NCBI GenBank assembly: GCA_963082975.1
Contig: OY720344.1
Coordinates: forward strand, 90,024,107 to 90,088,106
DNA from: Labia minor
Taxonomy: Eukaryota > Arthropoda > Insecta > Dermaptera > Spongiphoridae
Length of the DNA stretch: 64,000 nt
Reading direction: 5' to 3'
The notes below the pieces were generated by a model. The model did no database searches. It worked only from the letters and a program-made list of their open reading frames with translations, and was not told where the DNA came from. A program made the translations under genes and the position numbers. Shown one piece after another: positions 22,391 to 33,639 of this stretch (position 1 is the stretch's first letter; each line of letters starts with the position of its first letter).

Positions 22391-22849
22391 AAATTAGAAA
22401 AATCAAAGGGAGAGAAAGAAAGAAAAGGAAAAAAAAATGATAAAAAAGACAAATGTATGTATATACACTTGTATTTGATATTTATTACGACTATTTCAGT
22501 CAATAAACAAAGATTTCGGTATCGGCATCATAATCAGCAACGGGAAATAAAAATTAAAGAATTTTCCCGGGAATTCCCGGGAATAACCCTCTAGGTAGGT
22601 ATATATAAATTATTCTCATAAAACTTAGTGAATCTTAAATAGGTTTTGAAAATTTTATAATTTGATAACATTACTCCTAATTAAATATTATTAAAATAAT
22701 ATATTATAGAATATAATATAAATAATATAAATAAATCTAAAAGTTTATAATTTAAAATAAATAAACTTCATAAATAATTAACTTTCATTGATTCGAAATA
22801 AAATGTTTATTAACTGAAAATTTAGTAGAGGTTTATATTAAATATAATC

Positions 22850-22930
22850 CCCCCCCCCTAATAAATTTCGTAATTAAATTAAAACATAAATATATATATA
22901 TATATATATATACATATATATATAATATAT
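22850..22930. repeat. C run and AT microsatellite
   Basis: C run at about 22850-22858; alternating TA at 22890-22925. Confidence 0.6.
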
Positions 22931-23170
22931 GTAAAATAATATTAATAAATTTCATTAAATAATTGACTACTTTCAGTATTCAGGAGTAGAATTTGATTTT
23001 TTTCTAGCTACTATAAATCTAGTAATTTAAGAAAATAATCAATTAATTCATAATAGAGTAGAACGAATTCATTGGAAAGATTCTTTATTCTTTCTTAAAA
23101 TATAGATCAATTAATATCTAATTATTAACAATCATATTAAATTTATTATTATCATTATTATATATAATAT

Positions 23171-23225
23171 TCAACAGCGGAAGCTGAATTACTGATCTTG
23201 AGAATAAAAGTTCAACCCTCAGTTA
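23171..23225 (+). repeat. Partial tRNA-like SINE relic
   Basis: AAGCTGAATTACTGATCTTG, then AGAATAAAAGTTCAACCCTC, aligns with the second half of the tRNA-like head at 10821-11080, including a B-box-like AGTTCAACCC. Confidence 0.3.
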
Positions 23226-23399
23226 ACAAAAAATCAAAATAAATTATTTGATGTTATACAATCTAAATAAATAAATCTGTATTATGGTTACTACTGGCTT
23301 AGATCTCTAGTGGCAATAAAACAAACAAAAAATTAATTCTTATATTAAAGAGTACATTTTATGTAATTTTTTCCTAATTTATTTTATTTATAGTATCCA

Positions 23400-23545
23400 G
23401 ATCAAAAACGAAAATTTATGTATTATGTTTTATTGGAAATGATCAAAGGAGAGGCTGAAAAGGCCAGCAGGCGATACCATATATGTTTTGAACTCCCCTG
23501 AGTCTAAGGATATCATTTTCAACAATTTGTCAAAATACGTGGGTG
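23400..23545 (+). other. Possible exon or decayed coding segment
   Basis: After a good acceptor (TTTTATTTATAG at about 23392) the + strand is open for 36 codons: YPDQKRKFMYYVLLEMIKGE, then AEKASRRYHICFELP and a stop. A second + frame overlaps it (GDTIYVLNSPESKDIIFNNL) and ends at a donor-like GTGAGTATG (about 23542). Both look more coding-like than the flanks, but they are in different frames, so at least one is chance or the segment carries a frameshift. I recognise no family. The minus-strand frame at 23430-23672 is taken as antisense. Confidence 0.3.
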
Positions 23546-24089
23546 AGTATGAAGCATATGGTTCAAGATGTGTGATGCACGTCAGTTTATTTTTATTTGA
23601 GTAGATGTTTTTTTTCTTTAATTTCAAAGAGCATAGAATCATTTTAAATTTTAAAATAAGCAATTTTACCATCTAGGTTTTCGTTTGAAAAATGAAAATG
23701 AAAAAATAAAATCATATTTGTCTCTTTTGCGATACCATCAGTTGAAATATATCAAAATAAATCACCACTCTGTTGAAGTTTGACAAATTGAAATTCTGTC
23801 AATTTAGTTTGCAAAGTTTTGTATTCAATCTTCGGATAAAGATTTTCAATAAAGATAATCTAAATTAATTAGAAATAATCTATTTTTGGATTTGGTGAAA
23901 TAGAATAATAAGTATATATGTGCATTAATCACATTTTGATGTATATAATTAGTTTAGTTTTTAATTTATATAAAGTATTTATGAAAAAAAAATTTAAAGT
24001 ACCCACTGTTACTGGGGAGAGTTACCAATAGAACGGTTTTGTTCTTTTGGATCCGTTCCAGACATAAATTTATATATTATAGTTATAAG

Positions 24090-24274
24090 TAGGGTGACCA
24101 AACGTCCCGTTTTTAGGTGCTCTGTCCCGGCGTCCACAAAAATAATAATAGAAAAAGGTAAAACGTTTCCTGGACTAAGCTCTTAAACATTTCCGACTTT
24201 TTTTTCTTTGGTTCTAAAAAAGAAAAAAAAGGTAAACCGTTTGTCCCGGTTTGGTGTTTTCGAAATATGGTCTA
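24090..24274 (+). mobile_element. hAT MITE family T (TAGGGTGACC), 3' end damaged
   Basis: It starts TAGGGTGACCAAACGTCCCG and continues with GGTGCTCTGTCCCGG and GTTTGTCCCGGTTTGGTGTT. It ends ATATGGTC-TAG where intact copies have ATATGGTCACCCTA, so about 4 bp are lost. No target duplication is recognisable. Confidence 0.75.
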
Positions 24275-25305
24275 GGAAATAGAGATATTTACATTAGGGA
24301 TAAAAAATAATAATAAAAATAAGTATAAATTATAAGAATTTATTTAATATGAATATGTGTGTTGAGTTCATATATGTTATAAAAATTATATAAATAGTAA
24401 ATACGATAAAATAAACCAAATAAAATAAAGAATTTTAGTTGACAAACCTCATCCAGGGATGAGAAGAGATAAAACAAGGAATGGAAAAAAACAACACTGA
24501 GAATTATTATAAAGAATCAAATAATAATAAAATGTAATAGTTAGTAAAATTCAGTGAATTACAACTTATACAACACTAACACAAAAAGAAAAAACATAAA
24601 GAAAAGACAATAAGCGAAAAAGTGAAGTGAGTGAGAAAGCCACAAATCAGAAAAAAATGGAAAAGTGACAATATTATTTGATCTTAATGAAAATTGATCA
24701 GCTCCGGCTCCAGCTCCAGCTACGACTTTTAGTATATCTTAATTTAATTTAGACGATAATTTCACTTAAAATGCCTCCCAACCACACATTTATTCTCTTC
24801 CAGGTGTCAGATCCTCACTTGATGCAAAATAGGAGGAACAATTCAAATAAATCACTAATAATTGTAGGATTGTCAAATTGTAAAATTAGATAAAAATTTT
24901 TAAATTAAAACTAACATGCATTTCAAACTACATATCTAAGTACAATAAATCAAAATATATCTTATATATTTATATCTTGATATTAAAGATATTTCATTTA
25001 AATATAAAGCAAACAAATAAATTATTTATTATTATATTTTATTGAATAAAAAGTATAAAATATTATTATAATTATCTCATAAAACATATATAATTAGATT
25101 AAACTATGAAATTTAATTAATAACACAAATTTAATAAAAAATATTTAGAAAATTCCAATCTTATATATATATAATGTTGGATTAATAATTAATTATATAC
25201 ATATGTATGTTGTAACTAAATATGAAATAATAATATGTAAAATATATCCATTCCGCTTTACCCTCCCAATACACCACTGAATATAACTATAACTAACGTC
25301 TAGAG
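24275..25305. other. No gene seen
   Basis: A short C+G-richer patch (24695-24725, repeated GCTCCAGCTCC) stands out. Otherwise A+T-rich. Confidence 0.35.
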
Positions 25306-25540
25306 CAGTGAATCTCAACCACTGTGACGCGGCACTTTTGTGTGCCGCGAGATTTTCAAAATGTGCCGCCAAATTTTACAAATATAAAGAGGCTCTTAAA
25401 CATTTCTTCAATTTTTTTTCCAATTTTTTCAATATGGTAAATAAGTAAATAACTTTTAAACTTATCTTTTTATTTGTGTTCCGCCAAATTTTTAAACCGT
25501 TAAAAGTGTGGCGCGGTAAAAAAAAGGTTGAGAATCACTC
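25306..25540. mobile_element. hAT MITE with a CAGTGAATCTCAACC end
   Basis: CAGTGAATCTCAACCACTGT at the left and AAAAAGGTTGAGAATCACT at the right are inverted. Internal GTGCCGC/GTGGCGCGG words are typical of this group of hAT MITEs. Flanks are runs of CTCTAG/GTCTAGAG, so the 8-bp duplication cannot be read cleanly. Just outside is a CTAG-rich tandem patch (25540-25575). Confidence 0.65.
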
Positions 25541-25948
25541 TCTAGCACTCTCTAGTCTAGAGTCTAGACTAGAGTATGCTCACTAACAGCTGGCGATGCA
25601 GTCTGTTTCGAGTAAATTCTCAACATTAAAAGACACTCTCGTATTTGTGAATGTATTGCTATTTTTTATATTTTAATTTTATAAATTAGAATAATTTTTC
25701 ATTTAAGAAAAAAAAAATGAAAATATATAAATAAATAGATAAATAATTTTTAGTTATAAGAAAAAATTTAAAATTTAGTGTATACATCTGAACTCAAAGA
25801 TAATCTATCAATTAAGTTATTTTCGTATGAATGATTAAGAAGCTGATTTCAAAATCATTTAGAGTAAACCAAAAGTTTTAAAACTTGAGATACAATTTAT
25901 TAAACTAATGTAATTATTAAATAATAGATTTATTTTATTATAGTCCTA

Positions 25949-25949
25949 A

Positions 25950-26033
<84 letters not shown>

Positions 26034-26034
26034 T
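25949..26034. repeat. Long AT microsatellite
   Basis: About 85 bp of alternating TA with two interruptions (ACAT, TGTA). Confidence 0.9.
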
Positions 26035-26586
26035 TTATTAATTTTAATGCCTCAAAAAATTAGTTTAATATATAATATTTTCCCCCTCTTTATATATAAA
26101 AGTACAAATATATACCTATATACATATAATACATAAATAATAAAACGTTTGTTTTTATAAATATTAAATTTTTTGATTTTGATTATAATTATTAATAAAT
26201 TGATATATTAATGATCATTTGTACTGGGATAGAAAATTTATATTAAATTTAGATTATAAATACTAATGGCAATTGTTCTAAAACAAGCCAGAGTTGATAC
26301 CCATAGGGAGTTAATATTTGTCAGGATATGATTAAATTATATTTAACATAATTGTTCGTTAATATGTTTAATTGATTTCACTGTTAAAAATAAAATTAAA
26401 ATTCGTTGAATATGTTTTCAATTTTGTAGAAAAAGTTGTTTTTGTGTTTATTTTTAAATGTAATAATATAAAAAAATATTTAAAATAAATTTTAAACTTG
26501 TCTAATTAATTTGAATTTTTGTAGGAATATATATTTTAAGAGTTATAAATAATTGACTATGACCTTAAGGTGAATTCATGTAGGTC

Positions 26587-28182
26587 CAGTGGCGCAACCA
26601 GGATTTGATCCTGGGGGGGGTTTTGACTAGCCGCTCCACCTTCCTATGGCGCCCCCCCCCCCCCCGGGCTCTCTCAAAGACAAATTTTCATTAAGATTTT
26701 TTTTTATATTAAATATTTAAAAAAGTTTTGTAAATGAAACACTGATTTTACAAAATCTGGCAAAAAATTTAATTTTGTATTTTATTTACTCGTATTCACA
26801 GTATTAGAAAGAAAATATTTTTTTCCAGCTATAAGTAAATCATTTTAGCTTTCCTCATGGAATGATAGCTTATACGATGGTCGGAAAATTTTGAAAATTT
26901 TTTCTCCGAGATTTTTCGAGATTTCCACTTTTCAGACGGTTCTGAATCCAAAACTGCAAAAAAAAAAAATTTTGAACCGGCCGGCCGTTCGTTACCGAGA
27001 TTAGGTCTAGACAAAATGAGATATTGTCTTGAAATTTGATATTTAGATGATTTTTTTTTGGCGAATGATGGGCGGGGATTGGATTGTTTTTGGACAAGAT
27101 CGGACCTTAAGTAAGGTTAGTTTAATCCCTAATTTTTTTAAAGTATCAAAGCACATTTTATTGATTTTCTCAATAAATACCGATTTTTATGAGAATTATA
27201 CTATGGTATTAAATTTATAGGAAATCGAATTTACTAAAAGTTTCATTATATTCATTTTTACCTAAACATAATAATAAAGGAGTTATTTATAAAAAAACTA
27301 CTTTAAGATTTCGAAATCTTTTCGTCCGTCCGTAGTGGCAGGATATTTTGAAAGAAATCATGTAAAAATCCCTAAGAAAAAATCCCTAAATCAAAAATCC
27401 CTGGAAAAAAATCCCTAAATGCAAAAATCCCTAAGTAAAATATCTCTAAAAAAATAAATCCCTAAATAAAAAATTTCACTAATTTTTTTTACTTATTTAA
27501 TAATGAATGAAGAGACTTGAATAAGGTAGTTATACATCATTCTTGGTGTCATCACATCTGTTCCATCTGGTTTTTTATTTAAATAATAGTCAAATTGGAA
27601 AATTTCACAATCATCTAGTAATTTTATATTAAGTCTTTTGTTTTTCATGATTTAGGAGAAATAATAAAATAATTTTTTTATTTCTTATATTAAATTCTGC
27701 ACGAAAAAATAAGCAATTTTTACTTTTGTTAAAATTTTTTTAAAATAAAATAAACTTGCTTATTATACACTAAGTTATGGTTTAAGAATTTTTTTTTCAA
27801 ATAAAAAGAAGGAAGAAGGATTATATTTTTTCTTTTCTATTTGTAATATAGTACATAATATACAGCAATTTTAATATTTTTTTCTCTCCTGGGGGGGAGG
27901 GGTTATAACCCCAAAACCCCCCCTGGTTGCGCCATTGGGAGAAATAATAAAATAATTTTTTATTTCTTATATTTAATTCTGTACGAAAAAATAAGCAATT
28001 TTTATTTTTGTTAAAATTTTTTTAAAATAAAATAAACTTACTTATTAAACACTAAGTTATACTGTAAGAATTTTTTTTTTCTTTTCTTTTTGTAATATAG
28101 TACATAATATACAGCAAGTTATATTTTTTTCTCTCCTGGGGGGGGTTTTAACCCCCAAAACCCCCCCCTGGTTGCGCCAGTG
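26587..28182. mobile_element. hAT-type non-autonomous element, 1.6 kb, with perfect target duplication
   Basis: TGTAGGTC is present on both sides (26579-26586 and 28183-28190). The element starts CAGTGGCGCAACCAGG and ends CCTGGTTGCGCCAGTG, 15 of 16 inverted. G runs and C runs lie just inside both ends. An extra right-end sequence (CCTGGTTGCGCCATTGG) occurs internally near 27924-27940. About 230 bp before it repeats before the true end, so the 3' part was tandemly duplicated. No transposase is recognisable; the short minus-strand frames at 26829-27097 match nothing I know. Confidence 0.85.
27363..27472. repeat. AAATCCCTA minisatellite
   Basis: Roughly seven units of AAAAATCCCTAA-like sequence with 11-16 bp spacing, inside the hAT element. 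Units vary in length, so this is a decayed minisatellite and not a CRISPR or a telomere. Confidence 0.7.
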
Positions 28183-28190
28183 TGTAGGTC

Positions 28191-28774
28191 TTATAACCCT
28201 TGGTAGCTCTCATTAAAGATTCAAATCCAAGACACATCTACATAGACTCAACCTTATTTAATATCCTGTTTTTAGATACAAACAATTTAAAAAGGAATAT
28301 TAAATAATGTCAGGAGTAGATGAAATTTTCTCTATTAAAAATTTAATTAACATAATGATGTTAATAAATATTATAATTTAATTATTATTAATTCTTTCAT
28401 TCTTTTTTAAAAAATTATATTATCATTTTTATAGTGATTAAAGACCACTTCATTTACTTAATTTGAAAGAGAAAACATTGCAAAAATATGTATATAATGT
28501 TTTCCTTTCTCTTTCAATGTGCTCTGAATGAATATTAAATTGTAAAGGGTAAATAAAAGAGTATTTGGTGGTGGTTTGGATACCATTTCCGGAAAGAAAG
28601 AGAAAAAAATGAATAAACACCAAGGAAAATGTCCAGTGAGCATTATTCTGTTTGTATACAAGATAATGTGAATATCTATTTTTTAAAGATTTTGTCATAC
28701 ATAAAACTTGAAATGGGGCGTATTCGATTTATATTTGATCTTATATTAATAAATGTTTTTTTAATCTCATATAG
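28191..28774. other. No gene accepted
   Basis: Overlapping minus-strand frames (28450-28698) are open for up to 82 codons but have no recognisable domain, splice context or homologous repeat. Confidence 0.3.
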
Positions 28775-28850
28775 CAGGGATGAGCAATCCGCAACCCGCC
28801 GATCATAAAAGTGCAAAATCATAAACCTTTTAGGGCCCCTTGATTACTTT
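28775..28850 (+). mobile_element. hAT MITE fragment (CAGGGATGAGCAA end)
   Basis: CAGGGATGAGCAATCCGCAA matches the left end of the intact element at 44976-45304. The right end is not found. Confidence 0.5.
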
Positions 28851-29204
28851 TAAGTTAAATATATATTATAATAATATCCACAACAATGAAACGATTTTTT
28901 GAGACCTTCAAAGAGATATTTATGTGAATTATGACATGAAGATTTCGCTTACAGTTACTGTTCTCTCCGACCTCCAACCAGCACTTATATTCTCCCAAGT
29001 TCCTTGCTTCTCTTTCGCACTCATTTAATCACGTGATCTATATATTTAATATTTTTTATTCATTATTATAAAATTTGAACTAATAAAAATTTTCACTTTG
29101 TTAATTTATATAAATTTCAATTTAAACTGATTGTGAGTCATTCACTTTGCCAAGACTCTGAATAATTTGTATACAGAAATATTGAATGTTCTTAGCGAGA
29201 TTTG

Positions 29205-29332
29205 ATATAATGTTGTTCGATTTTTCCTAAATCTGAATTACAAGAAAATTATAAATTGCCTCCACTTCTAGCCCAATTCATTTACCCCATCCATGTTGCA
29301 TAAGGTATCTTAATTTTTTAACACTCCGTTTT
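29205..29332 (-). mobile_element. LINE fragment
   Basis: It matches the reverse complement of the LINE segment at about 53480-53590 inside the Helitron (CCAATTCATTTACC, ATGTTGCATAAGG, AACACTCC). No reading frame survives. Confidence 0.5.
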
Positions 29333-29333
29333 T

Positions 29334-30595
29334 ACCGACCGACGACGTAAGGGAGGTATTGTTTTCACACCAAATTTCACATGTGGAGATTTTTACATAT
29401 CTCCACGAATCATGTATTTTCTTAACAGAAAAAAGTATTTTTAGCATGATGTCTGTCCGTCCGCCCGTCCGTCCGTCCGTCCGTATAGATGTGTACAGCC
29501 TGAACGGCTGAACGGATTTTGATGAAATTTGGTATATTTACTTAATGCATCAGTGGGATGAATTGATCAACTTTTGGTGCAAAACCGTAAGTGGTAGTAT
29601 TAGCGATCGACGATAGGAAGGGAAGGGTTATTTTCATACCAAATTTCACATGAGGAGATTTTTTACATATCATCACGAATCATTCACTTTGCATTGGTTT
29701 TATACTCGAGAAAAATCATCTTTATTAGTTTTTTCTTCATTTAAAATTATATGACGTCATCTGGCCATTCATGACGTCACAGCCTGGTCTTGCATATATA
29801 TTATAAATAAAATAAAATTAAAAATGTTTATATTTATTATTTATGTATCCATATCTGTTTTTACCGTCCGACGATAGTAAGGGAGGTATTGTTTTCACAC
29901 CAAATTTCACATGTGGAGATTTTTACATATCTCCACGAATCATGCATTTTCTAAACAGAAAAAAGTATTTTTAGCATGATGTCTGTCCGTCCGTCTGTCC
30001 GTCTGTCCGTCCGTATAGATGTGTACAGCTTGAACGGCTCAACGGATTTTGATGAAATTTGGTATATTTACTTAATGCATCACTGGGATGAATTGATCAA
30101 CTTTTGGTGCAAATCCGGAAACCGGAAGTGGTAGTATTAGCGATCGACGATAGGAAGGAAGGGTTATTTTCACACCAAATTTCACATGAGGAGATTTTTT
30201 TATATATCACCACGAATCATACACTTTGTATTGGTTTTATCCTCGGGAAAATCATATTTATTAGTTTTTTCTTGATTTAAAACTATATGACGTCATCCAG
30301 CCATTCATGACGTCACAGTCTGGTCTTACATATATATTATAAATAAAATAAAATTAAAAATATATATGCCTATTTGTTTTTTATTACATTAATAGATATA
30401 TTAAAATTATTTGAAATTATTTCTGTAGCTGGAAATTAATTTACTTCAAACCGTCGGTCGGTTCGGACCTGGCCACAGGTCAACTTATTTATTACATTAA
30501 TAGATATATGAAAATTATTTGAAATTGTTTCTGTAGCTGGAAATTAATTTATTTCAAACCGTCGGTCGGTTCGGACCTGGCCACAGGTAAACTTA
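29334..30595 (+). mobile_element. Family A element split by a second family A element
   Basis: The outer copy runs 29334-29862 and resumes at 30488-30595. It resumes exactly at the bases (TTTATTACATTAATAGATAT) that follow CTGTTTTT in intact copies. The interrupting copy occupies 29863-30487. The outer copy keeps TGACGTCA twice, the microsatellite core and the 3' hairpin. Confidence 0.8.
29863..30487 (+). mobile_element. Inner family A element, full length
   Basis: It starts ACCGTCCGACGATAGTAAGG and ends CACAGGTCAACTTA. It has paired TGACGTCA sites near 30288 and 30308, a GTCTGTCC core and an intact 3' hairpin. It is inserted in a T run of the outer copy without an obvious duplication, as expected of rolling-circle insertion. 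Confidence 0.8.
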
Positions 30596-31400
30596 TTTTC
30601 TCTTAACCTCAATAAGTATATTCTTCTTCAAGATGGGGTTCTACAAGGGTCCGCCTACTTAGTACTTCAACAACAATGGTTTAGATTCTTTGAATAAAGA
30701 GCCTAATTAAAATGAATTAGTTAATTAATTTTCTAGGGATCTCTCAAATAAAACGTTTGCATTTAAATTAAAAATGGTGACAAAATTAAAAATTAAATGC
30801 AGATTTGAACAATACAGAAGGATTAATTAATTAATTAATTAATTAATTAAGAAAATGAAAACTTTATTTCATATTCATGTTTTCTCATCCAAATCTGAAA
30901 AGTGTGCAAAATTTTAGTTCAATTGGTCAACTGCAACTGTGTTAAAAATAAGTTACTAGATTTGAACCATACAGACAACCAAGCAAGTTAAATAAAACAC
31001 TGTTAAAATATACCTAAATTAAAAAAGTCAAAAATTTAAAACTCCTTTATATCATCATATTTTAATTTTTATATAATATTTAGTAATTAAATTAAAATCA
31101 AAAACAAATGTAATATAATTTAGTCATTTTAATTGACGTCTTAAAAATTATTTTGACATCATAAAACAGTTAATAATATTTTTTTTTTTATTAGACAATG
31201 ATAAAATTTATAAATTATATATTATAGAAAAGAAGAAATATTCAAATAAATAAAAAATAATTTAAGATAAAAATATGACCTAAATATTTTATTAAATTAA
31301 TTAAAATGAGAACTTTTAGAATAAATTATTTAATTGAATTGATATTTGAATATTAGAATTTTTAAAATAAAAAGTTAAATATTATAATACTTCTAGGATT
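30596..31400. other. No gene seen; AATT repeat
   Basis: An AATT tandem run lies at about 30821-30850. Otherwise A+T-rich. Confidence 0.35.
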
Positions 31401-31494
31401 GGGAATCGCTATGATAATTCATTGTGAAGCTCTTGAATGAATAACACGGAGCATTATATAAACTTTAAAAACTAATTTCTGCGGTTATTGATTA

Positions 31495-31720
31495 GATATT
31501 AATAAAATGTATAGCCTATGTTACTATAGAGTTATAAAGAATAGTGTGATGTAGTTTCATAGAAATCGGTTCAGCCAATTCTGAGTCTATAAAATAGTTA
31601 TTATCTGGACAGACAGACAGACAGACATGAAAAATTCTAAAGTCACTTTTGGATTCTAGAGGTCATGAAACGCGAAGATATGCAAAAATTTTTAAACTCT
31701 GAGCAATGGGCAGACAAAAA
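31495..31720 (+). repeat. Family F repeat with ACAG core
   Basis: ATAGAAATCGGTTCAGCCAA, then GAGTCTATAAAATAG and ACAGACAGACAGACAGACA, is a core style that recurs in invertebrate interspersed repeats. It parallels the AACGGCTCAACGGATTTTGA plus GTCC core of family A. Only one copy is in this window, so its ends are undefined. Confidence 0.4.
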
Positions 31721-32479
31721 ACCTTTTTATATATATATAGATATATTATATATATATTTATATATCTGAAAGTAATAAAAAAATAATCCCAAATAGAAAT
31801 AGTTCAGATTTTCTATAAAAAAGGGAATAAGTTGTGTTTGAGATTTTCAGGAAACATTCAGGAAATTGAACCAAGGCTTTGCGAATGAGTTTCTTTTCTT
31901 AAACAGAAAAAAATTATCTTTCCTTGTCATGCAATTGTTAGAAAGAAGAATAGAAGAAAATAGACTTTAGTCAAAAAAAAAAGAATTGTTCAACAATTTG
32001 ATACAATCTATGATACGGCTTGGTTTATATTCTTTGATAATAATCCGGAAGAAAAATAATAAAAAAGTTATTTAAATAAATTTTACATAATATGAAATGA
32101 ATTGAATTGAATAGTAATAATATTACAAATGCAATTTAAAAATACAAGAGCACATGATTATAAGATTAATTGAAAAATTAACACATATTGACCCAAGAAA
32201 AAATCAAAAGTATATATTTAAAGTTAGAAATTTAATAATTTTCATTAAATACTCAACTTGATTACGTAGGATAGCTAAAATGGCCGATGGCCAATAAATT
32301 TAAATTAAAAATAAATATCAGTGTATATTTTTAACATATCTAAAATTGGTATTAAAAATGATAAGTGATAAATTCAGAACATTTATTCTTCAATAGTAAA
32401 TTAATGTTAAGGATTGAATTAGACAATCGGATATATAATATGAAACTTAGGTATTCTACACCCTTGGGTCCAATAATTA

Positions 32480-32810
32480 TTAGATTTCGATAAGATATGG
32501 TATTGGAAGACCGTCAATGGAAGAGACTTGGGTCTACCATCATGATCCTGAATCGAAACAGGAGGTTAAGGAGTGGTGTGAACCCAGCTCTTTGGCAACG
32601 AAGCGAGTTCGTGTGCAAAAATCAGCCAAGAAGGTGTTAGTATCAGTTTTTTGGGGTGCAAAAGGAATTTTGTTGATAGATTACCTCCAAACTGGCAAAA
32701 CAATCAATTCGGATTATTATTGTAACCTTTTGAATCAATTTTACAAATTTTTACAAATAAAAATTGGTTTCTTCATTTCCGTTTTGCGAACTTATTGAAC
32801 AACCTAGTAG
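32480..32810 (+). pseudogene. Mariner transposase fragment with altered first catalytic residue
   Basis: The + strand reads MEETWVYHHDPESKQEVKEW, then KRVRVQKSAKKVLVSVFWG, then GILLIDYLQTGKTINSDYY, all in one frame. This is the first catalytic block of a mariner DD34D transposase. The usual MDETW is MEETW, so the first Asp is Glu. After NLLNQF the sequence changes to unrelated codons and stops at 32798. The blocks bearing the second and third Asp are missing, which indicates a deletion. Confidence 0.8.
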
Positions 32811-32861
32811 ATAATGAAAATCTTAAGATATTAATTTAATTTAAATTCTATACTTATAATG

Positions 32862-33069
32862 TGTAGGAAATAATTTAAATTATGGCGCTGTGTGAAGGCT
32901 ATGTAAGTGACACCTATGCTACAATGTTTGCAACCTGTGGTTGTTTATGCTCTGGCCTCACACTCTTATGTAAGCAGTTGAATGTGGCGGACGGTTTGTG
33001 TTTGTTTACAATAAAGGATTGTTAATTTTGTTTTTGATAATTAATTATTTTATTAAGTAATATCCTATA
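32862..33069 (+). repeat. Solo LTR
   Basis: It starts TGTAGGAAATAATTTAAATT like the LTR at 1806 and shares its middle blocks and AAAGGATTGTTAATTTTGTT. It is flanked by AATG on both sides (32858-32861 and 33070-33073), a candidate 4-bp target duplication. It lacks ~27 bp present near the 5' end of the other LTR. No internal retrotransposon sequence adjoins it. Confidence 0.75.
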
Positions 33070-33639
33070 AATGTAAACAACTCGATTATTTTTCCCTTGT
33101 TTAAAGGATGCCTAAATGGAATTCAGTCTTCTAAAAAAGCCAAATAAATTAAAAATTCAAAAATTGAATTTTTTATTTCCGATTTAAGATATCTTATCAA
33201 TTTATGAAAAATTAAACTAATAGAAAACAGTTAATATATTTCGTTTAATTGAATAACCCCTATTTACAAACTTTTATAATGTAATGATAAATTGAAGATA
33301 GAAAGTCATGAAATATATTCTCTAATACTAATATACTGTTTGAAATATTAACTAGCAACTCTATTTATGACCCCAAGGGACATATTCTTTTAAATATTTT
33401 ATAGTATTTGGCACTTTTTTAACACCATTACAATCTCATGGTTATTACTAACATTTGAAGAATATTTTATATAAATAAAAAAATATTATTGGTTTTAATA
33501 ATAACTAGCTGCTCCGAGCGCCTTCGGCGCTCTTCACACCTAGACGGGGGCTCCGCCCCCTGTACCCCCGAGTGATACATAGTATTTGGTTGAAAGTCTG
33601 TATGTAAAAGATTTTCATCCATTTTGTTTCAATCAGTAT

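Noticed and set aside
25949..26034. AT-rich replication-origin-like tract
   Set aside because: Simple TA microsatellite expansion explains it; no supporting motif.
26829..27097. Overlapping minus-strand frames inside the 1.6-kb hAT element
   Set aside because: No transposase motifs (no hAT dimerisation or DDE signatures); probably incidental.
27363..27472. CRISPR-like regularly spaced repeats
   Set aside because: Units are short, variable and without unique spacers; a minisatellite in a eukaryotic transposon.
28450..28698. Two overlapping minus-strand frames of 67-82 codons
   Set aside because: No domain, no splice context, composition like the background.
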